A stretch of 51,502 nt of DNA, taken from positions 28,809-80,310 of the forward strand of contig NZ_BBYM01000039.1 in NCBI RefSeq assembly GCF_001570405.1, given 5' to 3'. Below the pieces are notes generated by a model. It was not told the DNA's origin and did no database searches. It saw only the letters and a list, made by a program, of their open reading frames with translations. Of this stretch, positions 1-7,782 are shown piece by piece (position 1 is the stretch's first letter; every line of letters begins with the position of its first letter). A program made the position numbers and the translations under genes. Source of the DNA: Microtetraspora niveoalba. Lineage in GTDB: Bacteria; Actinomycetota; Actinomycetes; Streptosporangiales; Streptosporangiaceae.

Positions 1-497
1 GGGGAGGAGGACGGGCGGGTCGAGTCCTTTCGTTCCAGCATCGCCCTGGCCTCCTCCTGGCTGAGCACGACGGGCAGGCGACGGGGCGCCCTGGCGGTGC
101 CCAGAAGCAGTCCGGGGTCGCTCGCCAACCACCCCCGCCGATGGCAGAAGGAGGTGAAGGCGCGAGCACAGGCCGAGCGACGCGCGAGTGTGGCTCGTGA
201 TCTCCCGGCCTGGTGCTGCCCGCCCAGCCATTCGCGAAGCACGGTGATGTCCAGGGCGTCGAGCCGATCGTGCCCAGCCGCTTGGAGGTGGCCGAGCAGT
301 GCGGCGACATCGCCCCTGTACGCGCGGACGGTGTGCGGGGAGAGGTCCCGTTCCACACGCAGGTGCCGTTCGAACTCGGTGATGGCGGTCTCGAACGACG
401 CGCCCCCATCACGGCGTACGCCGGCGGACCCGGGCGTGGGGGGAACCGGGCTTCTCGAGGTGCCGTCGTGTGCCACGCCGTCGGCCATACGACTCAT
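1..497 (-). CDS. xerC: Tyrosine recombinase XerC-type, N-terminal part (cut by window edge)
   Basis: The minus-strand frame starting at 497 (ATG, with a second ATG at 488) stays open to base 1, so the C-terminus is missing. After a disordered N-terminus of about 35 residues it shows the SAM-like core-binding domain of phage-type integrases: FERHLRVERDLSPHTVRAY, then DVAALLGHL, ITVLREWL and ARRSACARAFTSFCHRRGW, followed by the linker PRRLPVVLSQEEA that leads into the catalytic domain. The catalytic R-H-R-Y residues lie outside the window. XerC resolves chromosome dimers at dif together with a partner recombinase; in actinomycetes a xerC-like gene next to dprA is common. It begins 40 bp after dprA ends and is probably co-transcribed. 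XerC versus another XerC/D-like recombinase cannot be settled from this half. Confidence 0.9.
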   Translation of the reverse strand, partial: MSRMADGVAHDGTSRSPVPPTPGSAGVRRDGGASFETAITEFERHLRVERDLSPHTVRAYRGDVAALLGHLQAAGHDRLDALDITVLREWLGGQHQAGRSRATLARRSACARAFTSFCHRRGWLASDPGLLLGTARAPRRLPVVLSQEEARAMLERKDSTRPSSS

Positions 498-536
498 GGT
501 AACGACCTGCCCCAGTCATGATCCCGTGCACACGTC

Positions 537-1700
537 TCATGCCTCCTGCTCGCGACGCAGCCGCCAGCCGCGGTCGGTCTGCTCGACGAAACCGGCGACG
601 GCGAGCGCGCCCAGGCAGCTCAGCGCGGTGGAGAGGTCCACTCCCGCCGAGACCGCGATCGCCGCCGGACCGGCCCCGACCCGGGTGGGAACGGCTTCGA
701 GGACCCGCCTGGTCTCGTCGTTCAGCCCATCGCGCGGATGGGCGGGGCCCCGCCGTACCAGCGCCAGATCACCGCCGATCGTCCCGACCAGTTCGGTGAT
801 CTCCTGGGCCGAGGTCACGCATACGGCGCGCCCTTGCCGGATGAGGTCGTGACAGCCTTCGGACACCTCCAACGTGATCGGTCCGGGTACCGCCATCAGA
901 TGCCGGTTCAGCTCGTTCGCGTGCGTCGCCGTGTTGAGCGCCCCGCTGCGCACGGCGGCCTGCACCACCACGGTGCCCCGCGACAGCGCGGCGATCAGAC
1001 GGTTTCTGACCAGGAAGCGCGGGCGCGTCGGGCGGGAACCCATGGGAACCTCGCTGATGACCACCCCTTGGGACCGCACCACGCGGAACAGGTCCTGATG
1101 GGCCGTGGGATAGCAGACGTCCGTGCCACAGGCGAGGACGACGACCGTGGGCATCCCGCTCGCCAGGGCGCCACGATGGGCGGCGGCGTCGATGCCGTAC
1201 GCGCCGCCGCTGATCACGGTCCAGCGCCTGTCCCCGAGGCCGGAGGCCAGCTCGGACGCCACTTGTACGCCGTAGGCCGTGGCCGCCCTGGCCCCGACGA
1301 TCGCGACCGAGCGGAGGCAGGCGAACCGCAGGTTGACCTGGCCGTGGAGCCACAACCCGTAGGGGCGTGTGTCGCCGAGATCGTCGAGCTGCGTGGGCCA
1401 CTCCGGATCTCCCGGGACGACCAAGCGGGCGCCCCGCTCACGTCCCTCCGCGAGGTCGCGAGCGGGATCGGTGTAGCGCGCCGCCCACGACGCGGCGAGC
1501 CGTTCCAGCGTCGGAAGACGGCCCGCGGCGCGGGCGCGTCTGGTCTCCTCCGAGACGAACTCGGGGTCGATGACACCCCGTCGCGCCTGATCAGCGGCGG
1601 CCACGACGCCGCAACGCCTGATCAGCCTGCCCATCACGTGATCGCCGGGCTCGGCCATGCGCATGATCGCGACGTAGGCGAGAGTCTCGGGCTCCGACAC
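537..1700 (-). CDS. dprA: DNA-processing protein DprA (Smf)
   Basis: DprA loads RecA on incoming single-stranded DNA; in actinomycetes its physiological role is unclear. The Rossmann-like core is plain: SVAIVGARAATAYG, ISGGAYGIDAAAHRGAL, VVVLACGTDVCYP, GVVISEVPMG and FLVRNRLIAALSRGTVVVQAAVRSGALNTA, followed by a C-terminal winged-helix-like domain (RVLEAVPTR...AIAVSAGVDLSTALSCLGALAVAGFVEQ). I chose the GTG at 1700 (387 aa) because the family normally begins a few residues before the LAYVAIMRMAEPGD segment. The frame stays open upstream to 2375, and an ATG at 2159 would give 540 aa with a Pro/Ala/Gly-rich N-terminus. No strong ribosome site favours either start. Gene order comM-dprA-xerC is typical. 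Confidence 0.92.
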   Translation of the reverse strand: MSEPETLAYVAIMRMAEPGDHVMGRLIRRCGVVAAADQARRGVIDPEFVSEETRRARAAGRLPTLERLAASWAARYTDPARDLAEGRERGARLVVPGDPEWPTQLDDLGDTRPYGLWLHGQVNLRFACLRSVAIVGARAATAYGVQVASELASGLGDRRWTVISGGAYGIDAAAHRGALASGMPTVVVLACGTDVCYPTAHQDLFRVVRSQGVVISEVPMGSRPTRPRFLVRNRLIAALSRGTVVVQAAVRSGALNTATHANELNRHLMAVPGPITLEVSEGCHDLIRQGRAVCVTSAQEITELVGTIGGDLALVRRGPAHPRDGLNDETRRVLEAVPTRVGAGPAAIAVSAGVDLSTALSCLGALAVAGFVEQTDRGWRLRREQEA

Positions 1701-2356
1701 GTGATCCGCACGGCCGCGGTCGTCGGAGAGACACGCGATCGCGGATCCGCCCGGCTGCTTCGACGGCGGCTCCACGGCCTGGTCCTGTCGCCGGGCCGAC
1801 TCCTCACGACCCGGTGGTTGTGCCAAAACCTCGTGGCCAGGCCGGTCGGAGAGTTCGTTCCGCCTCCGAGCGTCCGAAGGCGTGCTCACGCCTGGAAGTT
1901 CCGGTCCCTCGGGAGCCTCGCCCCGGCCGGGCGGCGCGGCGGTGGACCGTATCGACGGCGCCGCGTTCGTGGTGGTTCCACCAGCGGCCACCGCGTCATC
2001 AGGAAGCGCTGGGTCGGCCGGATGGTCGCGGGCAGGGCCGCAGTCGATGTGAGCCGGTGTCGGCGCCGGCTCGCCTCCCGGGCCGTGGCGACGCTCCGGG
2101 GTGGTCGGCATACGGGCTTCCCGGAGGGAGCCGCGGGGTGCCTCGAGAGGTGTTGACATGGGACTGGCTCCGGCTTCGTGATGGCGGTCGAACTGGCGGG
2201 ACGAACGGCGCGTCCGAGGACGCCCCGGACCGCGTACGGCGGTCGGCTCCCAGGCGGGAGCGGTGATCTGGAGGAAGGAGAGGTTCCTCGGCGGCAGCGT
2301 GGCTGTTTCCGAGATGTGTCGGCCCCAGAAACGTGCGGATGATTTCGGGCGGGGTG
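1701..2356. other. 656-bp stretch between comM and dprA
   Basis: No separate gene is recognised here. The dprA frame stays open through nearly all of it and encodes low-complexity Pro/Ala/Arg/Glu-rich sequence (candidate ATG at 2159), so it may be a disordered N-terminal extension of DprA or an untranslated spacer. Third-position GC of this stretch looks lower than in the DprA core, which argues mildly against coding. Long plus-strand open frames here look like shadows. Confidence 0.4.
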
Positions 2357-3922
2357 TCAGTCCACTCCCAGCCACATCGCGAGGGCGGCCGACGTGTCGG
2401 TCTCATCCGGACGGTCCTTGCCCGCGAGGTCGGCGATCGTCCAGGCCACGCGGATCACGCGGTCCACCCCCCGGGCGCTGAGCGTTCCGAGGTCGAGCCC
2501 CCGGTACAGGGGCGTGAGCGCTTCGGAGGGCAGCCGGAAGTCGGTGTGGAGCGCCGCGGAGCCGATTTCCGCGTTGTTGCGCCACGGCGTGCCGGTCAGG
2601 CGCTTGAGCGCGCGCTCACGGGCCATCCGCACTCGTTCGGACACGATCGCGCTCGACTCGGCGACGTGCCGGTCCGCCATCAGCTCGGCGCGGGTGGCGC
2701 GGGCGACGCGTACCTTCACGTCGATCCGGTCGAGCAACGGCCCGGAGAGCCGGGCCAGGTAGCGTCTGCGCGCGGTGGGCGTGCAACGGCAGGGGTGGCC
2801 CGGAGTCCCCGCCTCTCCGCAGGGGCACGGGTTCGCGGCGAGAACGAGCATGAACTGCGCGGGGAACGTCACCGTGCCGGCCGCCCGTGCCACGGTCACC
2901 TTGCCGGATTCGAGTGGTTGCCGCAGCGAGTCCAGGACGCTGGTCGAGAACTCCGGCGCCTCGTCCAGGAAGAGCACCCCTTGGTGCGCGAGGGACACCG
3001 CGCCGGGCCGTACGAGACCGCTGCCGCCGCCCACGACGGCCGCGACCGTCGCGGTGTGGTGCGGGGCCACGAAGGGCGGCCGGACGAGCAGCGGCCGGTC
3101 GGGCGGCAGCGTGCCCGCCACCGAATGGATGGCCGTGACCTCCAGTGCCTGCTCACGCTGCAGGGGAGGGAGGAGCGTGGGCAACCGCTCGGCGAGCATG
3201 GTCTTGCCGGTGCCAGGCGGGCCGAGCATCCACAGGTTGTGTCCTCCGGCCGCGCACACCTCCAGGGCCTTCCGACCGGTCGCCTGCCCCGCGACATCTC
3301 GCAGGTCGAGAGGTCGCGCGTCGGCTCCGCCCGCGTCCCCGCCGGGGCCGCCCGCCGCGTCGGCCGTCGGCCAGGGCGTCGCGATCGTCACCGGCAGCCG
3401 GTGCAACTCGTCCTCCCGGAGCCACTCCACCAGCTCGGCCAGGCTGCCCGCGGGCACCACGGTGAGCTCGGGGACGAGTGCCGCCTCCGGCGCGTTCAGC
3501 GACGGCACGACGATCGTGCGGGCGCCCGCCCGCGCCGCCGCGAGCGCAGCGGGCAGCACTCCGCGCACCGGCCGGACCATGCCGTCCAGCCCCAGCTCGC
3601 CGAGAAAGAACGGCTGGGCGATGCGTCGCGCGGGAACCGCGCCCGCGGCGCCGAGTATGGCGATCGCGATGGCCAGGTCGAAGATCGAGCCTCGTTTCGG
3701 CAGGCTGGCGGGGAACAGGCTGATGGTGATCCGCGCGTCCGGCCACCCGAAGCGGCTGTTGAGCAATGCGGACCTGACCCGGTCGCGGGCCTCGTTGATG
3801 GCGGTGTCCAGCAGGCCGATGAGGTGGGTGCCGGCCAGCCCGTGGCCCACGTCCGCCTCGACCTCCACGGTGTGACCGGTGACCCCGATCAGGGTGACGC
3901 ACCGGGTGCGTGCCACGGTCAT
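2357..3922 (-). CDS. comM: YifB/ComM family Mg-chelatase-like AAA+ ATPase
   Basis: The 521-aa length is normal for the family. The N-terminal Lon-protease-like ChlI domain (VEVEADVGHGLAGTHLIGLLDTAINEARDRVRSAL) is followed by an AAA+ module with Walker A GPPGTGKT (residues 234-241), Walker B GVLFLDEAPEF, the cysteine-rich segment NPCPCGEAGTPGHPCRC and the C-terminal Mg-chelatase lid with a VDRVIRVAWTIADLAG arginine-rich helix. ComM is a hexameric branch-migration helicase in transformable bacteria. The gene starts 1 bp after yraN ends, so yraN, comM and probably dprA and xerC form one operon. The start ATG at 3922 gives the usual MTVARTRCVTLIGV N-terminus. Confidence 0.95.
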   Translation of the reverse strand: MTVARTRCVTLIGVTGHTVEVEADVGHGLAGTHLIGLLDTAINEARDRVRSALLNSRFGWPDARITISLFPASLPKRGSIFDLAIAIAILGAAGAVPARRIAQPFFLGELGLDGMVRPVRGVLPAALAAARAGARTIVVPSLNAPEAALVPELTVVPAGSLAELVEWLREDELHRLPVTIATPWPTADAAGGPGGDAGGADARPLDLRDVAGQATGRKALEVCAAGGHNLWMLGPPGTGKTMLAERLPTLLPPLQREQALEVTAIHSVAGTLPPDRPLLVRPPFVAPHHTATVAAVVGGGSGLVRPGAVSLAHQGVLFLDEAPEFSTSVLDSLRQPLESGKVTVARAAGTVTFPAQFMLVLAANPCPCGEAGTPGHPCRCTPTARRRYLARLSGPLLDRIDVKVRVARATRAELMADRHVAESSAIVSERVRMARERALKRLTGTPWRNNAEIGSAALHTDFRLPSEALTPLYRGLDLGTLSARGVDRVIRVAWTIADLAGKDRPDETDTSAALAMWLGVD

Positions 3923-3923
3923 C

Positions 3924-4277
3924 TCAGCTCACCCCGCGCTCGTGCCGGATCGCGAAGTCGCCGGCGAACCGCTCCAGGGCGATCACGTCAACCCGGACGG
4001 AGTCGAAACGCTCCCCCTGCCCGGCCAGCCAGCGGGCGGCGAGCGACCGCAGGCGGTGAAGCTTCGCCCGGCCGACCGCCTCGAAGGCCGTGCCGTGGCT
4101 GCGCCCCGAGCGGGTCTTGACCTCGACGACGACCAGCACCCCGCCGTCGCGGGCCACGATGTCGATCTCGCCTTCCTTGCACCGCCAGTTGCGGGCGAGG
4201 ACGGGTATGCCCCTCGATCTGAGGAACTCCGCGGCGAGCTCCTCGCCCTGCCTGCCCAGCTCGTCCTTGGCTGCCAT
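3924..4277 (-). CDS. yraN: YraN family (UPF0102) endonuclease-like protein
   Basis: A 117-aa protein with the PD-(D/E)XK-like core of UPF0102: LGRQGEELAAEFLRSRGIPVLARNWR, then EIDIVARDGGVLVVVEVKTR, in which E..D..EVK are the putative catalytic residues. It is probably a Holliday-junction resolvase-like nuclease; the biochemical function is not established. The open frame extends upstream to 4445, but the ATG at 4277 is preceded by a strong GGAGGT site (about 7 bp away) and gives the canonical family N-terminus MAAKDELGRQGE. It is the first gene of the yraN-comM-dprA-xerC group. Confidence 0.93.
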   Translation of the reverse strand: MAAKDELGRQGEELAAEFLRSRGIPVLARNWRCKEGEIDIVARDGGVLVVVEVKTRSGRSHGTAFEAVGRAKLHRLRSLAARWLAGQGERFDSVRVDVIALERFAGDFAIRHERGVS

Positions 4278-4478
4278 GGGACCACCTCCGGTCCCAGAGA
4301 CTCGCTCATCACGGCATGGCCCCGAGGCGGTCGACGTCCGCCTGTGGAAACTCGCCGGCCTGTGGACAGAGAACCGCCGCCCCCGCACGTCCATCGAGCC
4401 GGGGTAGCCCCGGGACGGAGCTCCTACGGCCCGTGAGCGGGCCACCGGGGCCGTATGGCCGCGATGGCCGCGATGGCG

Positions 4479-5333
4479 CTACGAGCGGTGTGCGGCGTCG
4501 GCGGCACGGACGGTGTGCGACAGCAGGAGAGCGGTCGTCACCGGCCCGACGCCGCCGGGGACCGGCGTCAACGCCGCGGCCTTCTCGGCCACGGAGGCGG
4601 CGTCCACATCTCCGACCAGCCCCCCGTCGTCGGTGGGGTTGGTGCCCACGTCCACCACCACGGCCCCCGGGGAGACGTGGTCGGCCGTGATCAGCCCGAT
4701 CCTGCCGACCGCGGCCACCACCACGTCGGCCGCCGAGGTGACCGCGGCGAGGTCCTTCGTGCGCGAGTGGCACACCGTCACCGTGGCGTTCCGGTCAAGC
4801 AGCAGGTGGACGGCGGGTTTGCCCACCACCGTCGAGCGGCCGACCACGGCCACGTGCCGGCCGGTCAGCTCGACCCTGTGGTGCTCCAGGATCCGTACGA
4901 CGGCCTCGGCGGTCGCCGGTGCGAACGCGGGCAGACCGGCGGCCAGCCGCCCCAGGGAGAGGGGGTTGGCGCCGTCCACGTCCTTGTCGAAGCGGATCGC
5001 GAGCGCCATGTCCTGGGCGTTCACTCCCGGCGGCAACGGGGTCTGCAGGATGACGCCGTGGACGGAGGCGTCCTCGCTCAGCCTCTCAAGCGTGTCGCGT
5101 ATGTCGCGGCCCGCGGCCTCGGGACCGAGATCCACGATGTCGCAGGCGATGCCCACCTGCTCGGCCGCGCGGGCGATGGAGCGGACGTACCAGGCGCTGG
5201 ACTCGTCGGCCGTGGCGACGACGACGGCGAGCCTCGGCACCGTTCCCGCGGAGGCGAGCCGGGCGGCCTCCGCCGCGGTCTCGGACCTGATCGCGGCGGC
5301 CGGTTCCTTGCCGGAGAGCACCGAAGCGGTCAT
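4479..5333 (-). CDS. folD: FolD-type methylene-THF dehydrogenase lacking the catalytic lysine
   Basis: At 284 aa this is full length for FolD (NADP-dependent 5,10-methylene-tetrahydrofolate dehydrogenase / 5,10-methenyl-THF cyclohydrolase). Preserved family features are ILQTPLPPG (Q97), KDVDGANPLSLGRL (D120), the Rossmann motif GRSTVVGKPAVHLLL, CHSRTKDL, GDVD and the C-terminal PVPGGVGPVTTALL. The YxxxK motif that carries the cyclohydrolase lysine (K56 in human MTHFD1) reads Y49-V-R-S-I53, and codon 53 is ATC. From work on the family, loss of this Lys abolishes cyclohydrolase activity and may spare dehydrogenase activity. The start overlaps the end of the upstream cyclohydrolase-family gene by 4 bp (ATGA), so translation is coupled. 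Confidence 0.93.
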   Translation of the reverse strand: MTASVLSGKEPAAAIRSETAAEAARLASAGTVPRLAVVVATADESSAWYVRSIARAAEQVGIACDIVDLGPEAAGRDIRDTLERLSEDASVHGVILQTPLPPGVNAQDMALAIRFDKDVDGANPLSLGRLAAGLPAFAPATAEAVVRILEHHRVELTGRHVAVVGRSTVVGKPAVHLLLDRNATVTVCHSRTKDLAAVTSAADVVVAAVGRIGLITADHVSPGAVVVDVGTNPTDDGGLVGDVDAASVAEKAAALTPVPGGVGPVTTALLLSHTVRAADAAHRS

Positions 5334-5950
5334 TTCGCGATCTCCTCGCGTACCGCCGCGGTCACCCGTTCGGCGCGGAGGGCGATGTCGTCGACCCCGG
5401 CGACAGTGGCGGCCAGCCGGGTCCGCGCCGCCTCGTCCTTGATCCCGCCGAGGTTGATCTCCACGTTCACGCGTGCGGTGGTCGCCGCCGCACGTGCCGC
5501 CTCCGTGGCGGCGGCGATGTCGGTGACGACGTTGCGGTTGCCGATCGGCAGCAGGTCCTCGGCAAGATCGACGATCGTGTGGGCGACGCCGATCACCTCC
5601 GCGGGCGGTCCCGCCGCCTCCAGCAGGGCCCGCGCGATGGCGGCGGACCTGGCGTCCTTCGCTTCACCGGTGTCCCTGGGCAGCTTGTACGCGTCGGTCA
5701 CGGCGGTGAAAGCGGCGGCGTCCTCCTCGGCGAGCCGCAACGCGGTGGTCCGCAGGTCGTCCGTTTCGGCGATGACGCGCTCGACGGCCTGCCGGTGGCC
5801 GGCGTACTTGTCGCCCGTCGTGTAGCGGGCGACCATGCCCAGGAGGGCGGCGGCCTGGGCCGCGTGCAGGGCCGCCACCGCGCCGCCGCCGGGCGCAGGC
5901 ACCCGGTCGGCGAGCCGGGTCAGGAAGTCACCGATCTTGTCGTCGCGCAT
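5330..5950 (-). CDS. Cyclodeaminase/cyclohydrolase family protein (FchA/FTCD-C-like)
   Basis: A 206-aa, mostly helical protein with the N-terminal signature PAPGGGAVAALHAAQAAALL and the downstream helices typical of formimino-THF cyclodeaminase and bacterial methenyl-THF cyclohydrolase FchA (PF04961). The ATG at 5950 is preceded by GGGAGGAC at suitable spacing; the frame extends to 6001, but that part has no family similarity. The stop overlaps the folD start. Known members act either on formimino-THF (histidine breakdown) or as methenyl-THF cyclohydrolase (C1 assimilation). No hut genes lie nearby, and the partner FolD lacks its cyclohydrolase lysine, so the methenyl-THF cyclohydrolase role is inferred here. 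Confidence 0.88.
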   Translation of the reverse strand: MRDDKIGDFLTRLADRVPAPGGGAVAALHAAQAAALLGMVARYTTGDKYAGHRQAVERVIAETDDLRTTALRLAEEDAAAFTAVTDAYKLPRDTGEAKDARSAAIARALLEAAGPPAEVIGVAHTIVDLAEDLLPIGNRNVVTDIAAATEAARAAATTARVNVEINLGGIKDEAARTRLAATVAGVDDIALRAERVTAAVREEIAK

Positions 5951-6129
5951 GCGCGCTCGTCCTCCCGTACGAGTAATCACCGTGCGCCGAAATCCTCCCA
6001 CGCGCCGCTCGGATGTCCTGGCTGGGTGGCAGCGGGGCGCGGAAAGCGCTCACCACCGGTTCGCACGCCATGGAGCGGCGGACGGCCGGCCGATGCCGAG
6101 GAGGACACTGGCCTTCGGGAGGGGTCGCC

Positions 6130-7782
6130 TTGAGAGAAAAGCTGATCGAAAGCCTGGGCGAGGAGGTCGGAGTCGACCTCCCGGAGGTACGGATCACCGG
6201 AGTGGAGCCCGCCGTGCCGTCGGTGTTCCCCGTCGCCACGGCGGCGGCTGTGAGTGTGGGAGCGGTCACCGCCGCGGCAGCGCTGTACTGGACGCGGTAC
6301 GGGGCACCGGCCACCCAGGCGCGGGATGTCGCGGAAACCGCGGAGGGGCGAGGCTCCGCGGAAGCGGCGACCACGCCTGAGGTGAGCGTGGACGTGCGGC
6401 ACGCCGTCGCGGCGTTCATGAGCGAGCGGTACTTCCAGATCGACGGTGCGGGCATCGGTCTGTGGGCGCCGCTGTCGGGTGACTACCGGACGTCGGACGG
6501 CTGGGTGAGGCTGCACTGCAACTTCGACCATCACCGGGACGCCGCGCTGAGGGCGCTGGAGCTTCCGACCGACGCGGATCGAGCCGATGTCTCCCGGGCC
6601 TGCGAGAGCCGTACGAGCGCGGAGATCGAGGACGCGGTGATCCGCGAGGGCGGATGCGCGGCGGCCATGCGCGGCCGCGAAGAGTGGCTGGCTCATCCGC
6701 AGGCCGAGGTGGTGGCCGGGTCGCCGCTGGTCGCACTGTCGCGGATCGGCGCCGCGCCCGCTCGCGCCGGAACCCTCCGGAACCGGCTCTCTCCCGACAC
6801 GATCGGCGCGGACCGAGCCCTGTCCGTTGCCGACACGATCGGCGCGGACCGCGCCCTGCCCGTTTCCGATGTGACCGCCGCGGGCCGAGCCCTGTCCCAC
6901 CGCTGCGCCTTCGAGGCGGCCGCGACGGATTCGGCCGCACCCGAGGGGCTCCCCTGGGGCTCCGCCCTCCCCGCCCCCGTCCCCTCTTCGGCGGCTGGAC
7001 GGGCCGGTCGGCCGCTGGAGGGCGTACGAGTGCTGGACCTGACGAGGGTGATCGCGGGGCCGGTCGCGGCACGGATCCTGGCCGCGCACGGCGCGGACGT
7101 GCTCCACGTCGGGGCCGCGCACCTGCCCGAGGTGCCCGGGCTGGTGCTGGAGACCGCGTTCGGGAAGCGTTCCTGCCACATCGACCTGCGCACCGAGGCG
7201 GAGACGCTGCGCGAGCTGGTACGGCGGGCCGACGTGGTCATCCAGGCGTACCGTCCCGGGTCGCTCGACGCACGCGGATTCGGGCCGGAGGACCTCGCCG
7301 AGCTGAGGCCGGGAGTGGTGTGCGTCGAGATCTCCGCGTACGGCTCCCGCGGCCCGTGGGGGCGGCGAAGGGGGTTCGACAGTCTGGTGCAGATGGCGTG
7401 CGGCATCGCGCACGATGGCGGAGACGGCGCCCGCCCGCGCCCCCTGCCGTGCCAGGCGCTCGACCACGCCACCGGATATCTGGCCGCCTTCGGCGCCGTC
7501 GCCGGGCTGCTCAGACGCGGGGACGAGGGAGGCTCCTGGCGGGTGGAGCTGTCCCTCGCCCGGACCGCGCGATGGCTGGACGGTCTCGGCAGGTCGGCCG
7601 GCGGCGAGGCTTCCCACGCACCCCACCGGATGGACGATCTGCTGGAGCGGATGGCCAGCTCGTTCGGTGTGCTCACGTATGTGAGGCCGCCGGGTCGGAT
7701 AGAGGGGGCGGAACCGCGTTGGGCGAGTCCTCCGCCGCGGCCGGGCGAGCACCCCGCCGGATGGGCGACAGCCACAGGCTGA
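6130..7782 (+). CDS. Family III CoA-transferase (CaiB/BaiF)
   Basis: About 550 aa from a TTG start at 6130, preceded by GGGAGGGG; the open frame begins at 6013 without family similarity. The C-terminal half is classical CaiB/BaiF: RPLEGVRVLDLTRVIAGPVAARILAAHGADVLHV, KRSCHIDLRTEAE, LVRRADVVIQAYRPGSLDARGFG, VCVEISAYGSRGPW, RGFDSLVQMACGIA and the end VRPPGRIEGAEPRW..PP. The N-terminal half is a more divergent copy of the fold, as in double-domain members. The acyl substrate cannot be told. A 12-residue repeat (about residues 223-257) links the halves. Its last 110 bp overlap the convergent MFS gene. Confidence 0.88.
   Translation: MREKLIESLGEEVGVDLPEVRITGVEPAVPSVFPVATAAAVSVGAVTAAAALYWTRYGAPATQARDVAETAEGRGSAEAATTPEVSVDVRHAVAAFMSERYFQIDGAGIGLWAPLSGDYRTSDGWVRLHCNFDHHRDAALRALELPTDADRADVSRACESRTSAEIEDAVIREGGCAAAMRGREEWLAHPQAEVVAGSPLVALSRIGAAPARAGTLRNRLSPDTIGADRALSVADTIGADRALPVSDVTAAGRALSHRCAFEAAATDSAAPEGLPWGSALPAPVPSSAAGRAGRPLEGVRVLDLTRVIAGPVAARILAAHGADVLHVGAAHLPEVPGLVLETAFGKRSCHIDLRTEAETLRELVRRADVVIQAYRPGSLDARGFGPEDLAELRPGVVCVEISAYGSRGPWGRRRGFDSLVQMACGIAHDGGDGARPRPLPCQALDHATGYLAAFGAVAGLLRRGDEGGSWRVELSLARTARWLDGLGRSAGGEASHAPHRMDDLLERMASSFGVLTYVRPPGRIEGAEPRWASPPPRPGEHPAGWATATG
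6796..6900 (+). repeat. 36-bp tandem repeat inside the CoA-transferase gene
   Basis: Two near-identical 36-bp units (6796-6831 and 6832-6867) and a degenerate third (6868-6900) encode DTIGADRALSVA / DTIGADRALPVS / DVTAAGRALSHR. The repeat lies in the inter-domain linker and keeps the frame. Confidence 0.85.

Noticed and set aside
2333-4120. 595-aa plus-strand ORF opposite comM
   Set aside because: A shadow frame of comM/yraN; its composition is that of an antisense high-GC frame and comM is unambiguous.
4337-4375. Two DnaA-box-like sequences (TGTGGAAAC and TGTGGACAG) upstream of yraN
   Set aside because: Only two imperfect boxes and no dnaA/dnaN context; they probably occur by chance.
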